From Azorhizobium sp965227945 (GTDB lineage Bacteria > Pseudomonadota > Alphaproteobacteria > Rhizobiales > Xanthobacteraceae), in contig CBDDGQ010000006.1 in the NCBI GenBank assembly GCA_965227945.1, positions 310,001 through 374,000 on the forward strand: 64,000 bases of DNA. The letters run 5' to 3'. The translations under genes and the position numbers were made by a program. Shown here piece by piece: positions 59,418 to 64,000 of the stretch. Every line of letters begins with the position of its first letter. Positions within the stretch are counted from its first letter, which is position 1. The notes under the pieces are model-generated. The model ran no database searches. It was not told the origin of the DNA and worked only from the letters and a program-made list of their open reading frames with translations.

Positions 59418-59804
59418 ATGCACAGCCCCATGCGCACGCCCCTCGGTCGGGTTCGCGGCCTCGGCTCGGCCCGCTCCGGCACCCATGAATTCTTCCTCCA
59501 GCGGCTCACCGCTTTGGGGAACCTGATCCTGATGATCGCCTTCCTGGCGATCGTCATCTCGCTGGCCGGCGAGAGCTACAACACGGTCCACACCACATTG
59601 GCCAATCCGCTGGTGGCGGTGGTGATCCTGCTGATGCTTCTGTCCGTAACTGTGCATATGCGCATCGGGATGCAGGTGGTCATCGAGGACTATGTCCATG
59701 ACGAGGGACTGAAAGTGCTGGCCATCGTGGGCAACACCTTCTTCACCGTCGTGATCGGCCTGGCCGGAGCCTTTGCCGTGCTCAAGATCAGCCTGGGAGG
59801 CTGA
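59418..59804 (+). CDS. sdhD: Succinate dehydrogenase membrane anchor
   Basis: 128 residues, three helices; MRTPLGRVRGLGSARSGTHE at the start is the family hallmark, FFLQRLTALGNLILMIAFLA follows, and VTVHMRIGMQVVIEDYVHDE holds the haem His and quinone-site Asp-Tyr. 13 bp after sdhC and 1 bp before sdhA. Confidence 0.94.
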   Translation: MHSPMRTPLGRVRGLGSARSGTHEFFLQRLTALGNLILMIAFLAIVISLAGESYNTVHTTLANPLVAVVILLMLLSVTVHMRIGMQVVIEDYVHDEGLKVLAIVGNTFFTVVIGLAGAFAVLKISLGG

Positions 59805-59805
59805 C

Positions 59806-61641
59806 ATGTCCGAATCCTCTACGAACGGCGCCAGCGCCCCCGGAACCAATGGCCGGGCTTATCCCATCACCGACCACACCTATGACGTGCTGGTCGTCGG
59901 CGCCGGTGGCGCCGGCCTGCGGGCCGTGGTGGGCTGCTCGGAAGCGGGCCTGCGCACCGCCTGCATCACCAAGGTCTTCCCCACCCGCTCCCACACCGTG
60001 GCCGCCCAAGGCGGCGTCGCCGCCTCGCTGGGCAACATGGGCGAGGATGACTGGCGCTGGCACATGTACGACACCGTCAAGGGGTCGGACTGGCTGGGCG
60101 ACCAGGACGCCATCGAATATCTGGTGCGCAACGCGCCGGCCGCCGTCTACGAGCTGGAGCATTGGGGCGTGCCCTTCTCCCGCACCGAGGACGGCAAGAT
60201 CTACCAGCGCCCGTTCGGCGGCATGACCACGCACTATGGCAAGGGCACCGCCCAGCGCACCTGCGCCGCCGCGGATCGCACGGGCCATGCCATGCTCCAC
60301 ACCCTCTATGGGGCGGCGCTGAAGCACAGCGCGGAATTCTTCATCGAATATTTCGCCATCGACCTCATCCGCGACGAAGACGGCCGCATCCGCGGCGTCA
60401 TCGCCCTGAAGATGGACGACGGCACCATCCACCGCTTCCGCTCGCACCTGACCATTCTCGCCACCGGCGGCTATGGGCGGGCCTATTTCTCCGCCACTTC
60501 GGCGCACACCTGCACCGGCGACGGCAATGCCATGGTGCTGCGCGCCGGCCTGCCGTTGCAGGACATGGAATTCGTGCAGTTCCATCCCACCGGCATCTAT
60601 GGCTCGGGCTGCCTCATCACCGAGGGCTCTCGCGGCGAGGGCGGCTATCTGACCAATTCGGACGGCGAGCGCTTCATGGAACGCTATGCGCCGTCCGCGA
60701 AGGATCTGGCCTCCCGCGACGTGGTGTCGCGCTCCATGACCATGGAAATCCGCGAGGGCCGCGGCGTCGGCAAGGCCAAGGACCACATCTTCCTGCATCT
60801 GGACCATCTGGACCCGGCTATCCTGCACGAGCGCCTGCCCGGCATTTCCGAGAGCGCAAAGATCTTCGCCGGGGTCGACGTGACCCGCGAGCCGATCCCG
60901 GTGATCCCGACCGTGCATTACAACATGGGCGGCATCCCCACGAACTATCATGGCGAGGTGCTGACCCGCGCCAATGGCGATCCGGACACCGTGGTGCCCG
61001 GCCTGATGGCCATCGGCGAAGCCGCCTGCGTCTCCGTGCACGGGGCCAACCGCCTCGGCTCGAACTCGCTGATCGATCTGGTGGTGTTCGGCCGCGCCGC
61101 CGCCAAGCGCGCCGCCGAGCTGGTGACCCCGGGCGAGAAGCACCATGATCTGCCCGCCAACAGCGCCGAGCTGGCGCTCTCGCGGCTGGATCACTTCCGC
61201 TATTCCTCCGGCGACACCTCCACCGCCGAACTGCGCGGCCGCATGCAGCGGGTGATGCAGAACAATTGCGCGGTGTTCCGCACCGGCGAGATCCTCGAAG
61301 AGGGTCACACCCTGATTCACGACGTGTTCAAGGACACCTCCAGTGTCCGCGTCACGGATCGCTCCATGGTGTGGAACTCGGATCTGATCGAGACCCTGGA
61401 ATATGACAACCTGATCTCCCAGGCGGTCGTCACCATGGACAGCGCGCTCAATCGCCAGGAAAGCCGCGGCGCCCACGCCCGCGAGGATTTCCCCGATCGC
61501 GACGACCACAATTGGATGAAGCACACCCTGGCCTATTTCGACACGGCCACGGGTCACGTGAAGATGGAGGACCGTCCGGTCCACACCTATACGCTGTCCA
61601 ACGACATCCAGTACATCGAGCCGAAAAAGCGCGTGTATTGA
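59806..61641 (+). CDS. sdhA: Succinate dehydrogenase flavoprotein subunit
   Basis: 611 residues. VVGAGGAGLRAVVGCSEAGL (FAD), TRSHTVAAQGGVAASLGN with the His for covalent FAD, FVQFHPTGIYGSGCLITEGS-RGEGG active-site loop, and VHGANRLGSNSLIDLVVFGR. Oxidises succinate to fumarate and passes electrons to SdhB. Normal length, intact. ATG at 59806. Confidence 0.97.
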   Translation: MSESSTNGASAPGTNGRAYPITDHTYDVLVVGAGGAGLRAVVGCSEAGLRTACITKVFPTRSHTVAAQGGVAASLGNMGEDDWRWHMYDTVKGSDWLGDQDAIEYLVRNAPAAVYELEHWGVPFSRTEDGKIYQRPFGGMTTHYGKGTAQRTCAAADRTGHAMLHTLYGAALKHSAEFFIEYFAIDLIRDEDGRIRGVIALKMDDGTIHRFRSHLTILATGGYGRAYFSATSAHTCTGDGNAMVLRAGLPLQDMEFVQFHPTGIYGSGCLITEGSRGEGGYLTNSDGERFMERYAPSAKDLASRDVVSRSMTMEIREGRGVGKAKDHIFLHLDHLDPAILHERLPGISESAKIFAGVDVTREPIPVIPTVHYNMGGIPTNYHGEVLTRANGDPDTVVPGLMAIGEAACVSVHGANRLGSNSLIDLVVFGRAAAKRAAELVTPGEKHHDLPANSAELALSRLDHFRYSSGDTSTAELRGRMQRVMQNNCAVFRTGEILEEGHTLIHDVFKDTSSVRVTDRSMVWNSDLIETLEYDNLISQAVVTMDSALNRQESRGAHAREDFPDRDDHNWMKHTLAYFDTATGHVKMEDRPVHTYTLSNDIQYIEPKKRVY

Positions 61642-61716
61642 TCTTTCGAGCCGGCCCGCCCCGCGCGGCGCCGGCCCCTTCCGAACGACCGGCACAGCCG
61701 ACGATTGGGACGCACC

Positions 61717-62502
61717 ATGGTTGAGCTCACTCTCCCGAAGAATTCCCAGATCACCAAGGGCAAGGTGTGGCCGAAGCCCGCGGGCGCGACCAAGGTCACC
61801 GAGTTCAAGGTCTATCGCTGGAACCCGGACGACGGGAAGAACCCCTCCATCGACACCTATTATGTGGACCGCGAAAACTGCGGCCCCATGGTGCTGGACG
61901 GCCTAATTTACATCAAGAACACCATCGACCCGACCCTGACCTTCCGCCGCTCGTGCCGCGAAGGCGTGTGCGGCTCCTGCGCCATGAACATCGGCGGCAC
62001 CAACACCTTGGCCTGCACCAAGGGCATGGACGAAGTGCTGGTGAAGGGCGCGGTCAACGTCTACCCGCTGCCGCACATGGAAGTGGTGAAGGATCTGGTT
62101 CCCGATCTCACCCGCTTCTACGCCCAGCACGCCTCCATCGAGCCCTGGCTGCAGACCGACACCGCCGCCCCCGAAAAGGAGTGGCGCCAGTCGAAGGAAG
62201 ACCGCGAGCAGCTGGACGGCCTCTATGAGTGCATCCTGTGCGCCTGCTGCTCCACCTCGTGCCCGAGCTATTGGTGGAACGGCGACCGGTACCTCGGCCC
62301 GGCGGCCCTGCTGCAGGCGAACCGTTGGCTGAAGGACAGCCGCGATGAGCGCACGGGCTCGCGCCTGGACAATCTGGAAGACCCCTTCCGGCTCTACCGC
62401 TGCCACACCATCATGAACTGCGCCCAGGCGTGCCCGAAGAGCCTCAATCCGGCCAAGGCGATCGCCGAAATCAAGAAGATGATGGTCGAACGCCAGATGT
62501 GA
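61717..62502 (+). CDS. sdhB: Succinate dehydrogenase iron-sulfur subunit
   Basis: 261 residues. The [2Fe-2S] motif is CREGVCGSCAMNIGGTNTLAC; [4Fe-4S] and [3Fe-4S] ligands are in CILCACCSTSCPSYWWN and CHTIMNCAQACPKSLNPAKA. Transfers electrons to quinone in the SdhCD membrane part. 75 bp after sdhA; ATG 61717 is chosen, a TTG four codons upstream is less likely. Confidence 0.97.
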   Translation: MVELTLPKNSQITKGKVWPKPAGATKVTEFKVYRWNPDDGKNPSIDTYYVDRENCGPMVLDGLIYIKNTIDPTLTFRRSCREGVCGSCAMNIGGTNTLACTKGMDEVLVKGAVNVYPLPHMEVVKDLVPDLTRFYAQHASIEPWLQTDTAAPEKEWRQSKEDREQLDGLYECILCACCSTSCPSYWWNGDRYLGPAALLQANRWLKDSRDERTGSRLDNLEDPFRLYRCHTIMNCAQACPKSLNPAKAIAEIKKMMVERQM

Positions 62503-63009
62503 GGCGGCCCGACCCGCGGGACTGGCCTCGGGCTGTCGCCTCACCGGCGGCAGCCCTGTGACAGCGCTGGATGCGCTGTGCGGCCGATCCTGATTGCGAG
62601 TACCCAGTCGGTCTAGACCGACGTTCCGGCGCCCTGCGCCGCTCCCAGCAGTCCCCGGACAGCACTGAGCGTCCGGGTCTCAGGCGACCCCACCGCGAGG
62701 GCGCCGAGAGACGCTGCGGCGCGGAATCCCCCTCCCCGTGATCCGCGGCGCGCGCCGCAGGTGCGTGGGCATAGGCGGACAGGCCGGTCTTCCTTGCACA
62801 GACGGGGCGGCCGAATCGCCGGGGCGACGCATCAGCCAGACGCTTCCAGATCCCGTCTGACGACCCGCCCCTCGGTGTGACGGGCCAATCGCCTTCCAGC
62901 GCGGCCGCGCACCTTCGACAAACGAAAACGCGCGCCACAAGGGCGCGCGGTCTCGATCTCAATCCTCGTGACGCAGACGCCCCCTCTGCCGTGGCAGAGC
63001 GCGGCAGAC
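62503..63009. other. Gap after sdhB with one hairpin
   Basis: 507 bp. An 11-bp stem GGGCTGTCGCC/GGCGGCAGCCC lies at 62530-62556, 27 bp after sdhB, with no T-run; perhaps a transcript end. The rest has no convincing gene; a 180-codon minus-strand frame here looks like a shadow. Confidence 0.4.
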
Positions 63010-63924
63010 TCACGCCTTCTTGGGGGCCTTGGGCGCCTTGGGGGCGGCGGTCTTGGTCACCATCGGCTTCGCCACGATGGGCTTGGACACGATGGGCTTG
63101 GCAGGCGCGGTCTTGGCGGCGGACACCTTCGGCGCGGCCACCTTGGCCGGCGCAGACGTGGGGGCCACCGGCTTGGCGGCCTTCGCCTTGACGGCCGCCT
63201 TCGGGGCCGCCGGCTTGGCGGCTTCCACTTTCGGGGCCTCGGTCACGGCCGGAGCCGCAGCAGCCTTGGCCTTGGGCGCCTTGGTGGCCGGCTTGGCAGC
63301 GGTCTTGGCCACCGGCTTGGCGGCCACCGCCTTGACGGCTTCCGCAGGCGCAGCAGCGGCAGGCTTGACGGCGGGTGCAGACTTGGTCGCGGGCGCCTTT
63401 GCGGCGGCGGGCTTGGCCGCGGGGGCCGCCTTGGGCGCCGCAGCCTTGGGGGTCGCAGCAACCTTCGGCGCCGCAGCCTTCGCGGCCGCGGGCTTGGCGG
63501 ACACCGCCTTCGAAGCGGCAACCTTGGGAGCAGCCTTGGGGGCGGCAGCCTTGGCCGGGGCCTTCGCCACGATCGGCTTATCCGCGGGGGCCTTAGCCGC
63601 CTTGGCGGCAGGCGACTTGGTGGCAGGCGACTTGGCAGCCGGCGCCTTGGCGGCGCTCGCCACGGCGGCGGCCTTGGCGGGGGCGGCAGCCTTCGGGGCG
63701 GTGCCCTTGGCCGCGGTGGCCTTCGGCGCCGCAGGCACCTTGGCGCTGACCTTTGAGGGGGCCTTCGCCGTGGCCGCAATGGCCGCCTTCGGCTTGTCGG
63801 GGGTCTGGGTCAGAGCAGAGGCGGCCAGCACCTTGATCTCATCGAGGGAGACGCTCGCCGGATCCCGCAGCGCCTTTGCTGCAATCCGGCTGACTTCCTT
63901 GCCCGTCACTTCGCTCTTCGCCAT
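63010..63924 (-). CDS. Histone H1-like Ala/Lys/Pro-rich protein
   Basis: 304 residues. The first ~42 residues form a small folded or helical part (VTGKEVSRIAAKALRDPASV, DEIKVLAASALTQ). The rest is a long, basic, disordered tail of AAPKA, AAKAP and AKPAA-type repeats, ending KAPKAPKKA. This matches bacterial H1-like nucleoid proteins and the DUF/RIAAKALRDP family of Hyphomicrobiales. Probably binds DNA through the Lys-rich tail. The reverse-strand open frame over the same stretch is its shadow. No partner gene in view. Confidence 0.85.
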   Translation of the reverse strand: MAKSEVTGKEVSRIAAKALRDPASVSLDEIKVLAASALTQTPDKPKAAIAATAKAPSKVSAKVPAAPKATAAKGTAPKAAAPAKAAAVASAAKAPAAKSPATKSPAAKAAKAPADKPIVAKAPAKAAAPKAAPKVAASKAVSAKPAAAKAAAPKVAATPKAAAPKAAPAAKPAAAKAPATKSAPAVKPAAAAPAEAVKAVAAKPVAKTAAKPATKAPKAKAAAAPAVTEAPKVEAAKPAAPKAAVKAKAAKPVAPTSAPAKVAAPKVSAAKTAPAKPIVSKPIVAKPMVTKTAAPKAPKAPKKA

Positions 63925-64000
63925 TCATGCCTCCGATACACCAGCCGGCGAAGACGCATGTCACCGAATCACGATGCGCGCCAGCATGCGATAGATCTCT

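Noticed and set aside
59788..61695. 635-codon minus-strand frame
   Set aside because: Antisense to sdhA.
62471..63013. 180-codon minus-strand frame in the gap after sdhB
   Set aside because: Arg/Ser-rich with no recognisable start or family; overlaps the sdhB 3' end.
63020..63994. 324-codon plus-strand Gly/Ala-rich frame
   Set aside because: Shadow of the repetitive H1-like gene, whose Lys/Ala/Pro tail and N-terminal domain are characteristic.

Overview
The window is a high-GC bacterial chromosome segment. The house-keeping genes point to an alphaproteobacterium of the Hyphomicrobiales, plausibly Xanthobacteraceae; this placement rests on gene families and base composition, not on a database search. 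Supporting signs are separate cytochrome b and c1 genes, an alphaproteobacterial sdhCDAB operon, small barrel porins of the Omp25/OmpW types, DUF6111/DUF1285/NUDIX/cca and MoxR-DUF58-DUF4159 operons, two enzymes of ethylmalonyl-CoA-pathway type and an alanine/lysine-rich histone H1-like protein.

Layout. 0-3 kb: an unrecognised protein with a Gly-Cys-Thr...His arrangement, apt, and a periplasmic thioredoxin/CcdA pair. 3-8 kb: the bc1 complex operon (petABC, minus strand) with its terminator, then trmL, hemF and a DUF2158 protein. 8-11 kb: a minus-strand operon DUF1285-NUDIX-DUF6111-cca. 11-18.4 kb: a plus-strand MoxR/DUF58/DUF4159/VWA-like operon interrupted by a GC-rich inverted repeat. 18.4-21.2 kb: a two-gene pair resembling an effector/immunity unit and an OafA-type acyltransferase. 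21.6-24.6 kb: a polyamine-type ABC transporter without a binding protein.

24,967-41,416: an integrated phage-like element of 16.45 kb. It sits in tRNA-Thr(GGT), is bounded by exact 30-bp direct repeats and carries a tyrosine integrase next to attL. It has a nearly complete HK97-type head and packaging set (portal, protease, capsid, HNH, connectors, both terminase subunits) plus a few tail genes (two tail-chaperone-like genes, tape measure, gpI-like protein). I see no tail tube, tip or fibre, lysis, repressor or replication gene. Accessory cassettes lie at both ends. It is either a reduced prophage or a capsid-forming satellite that borrows tails; this is the most interesting object in the window.

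41.5-64 kb: sppA, ihfB and lapA; sulfate-type permeases cysT/cysW without partners; asd; a CoA-transferase; an outer-membrane protein with a leader ORF and hairpin; DUF429; a CitE/Mcl-type lyase; a DJ-1/PfpI protein; a CDF-like transporter; mesaconyl-CoA hydratase; an oxalate/formate-type antiporter; a PHB-depolymerase-like esterase; OmpW with an FNR/FixK-like site; sdhCDAB; and the H1-like protein. Together the right half suggests assimilation of C2-C4 carboxylates feeding succinate dehydrogenase and the bc1 chain.
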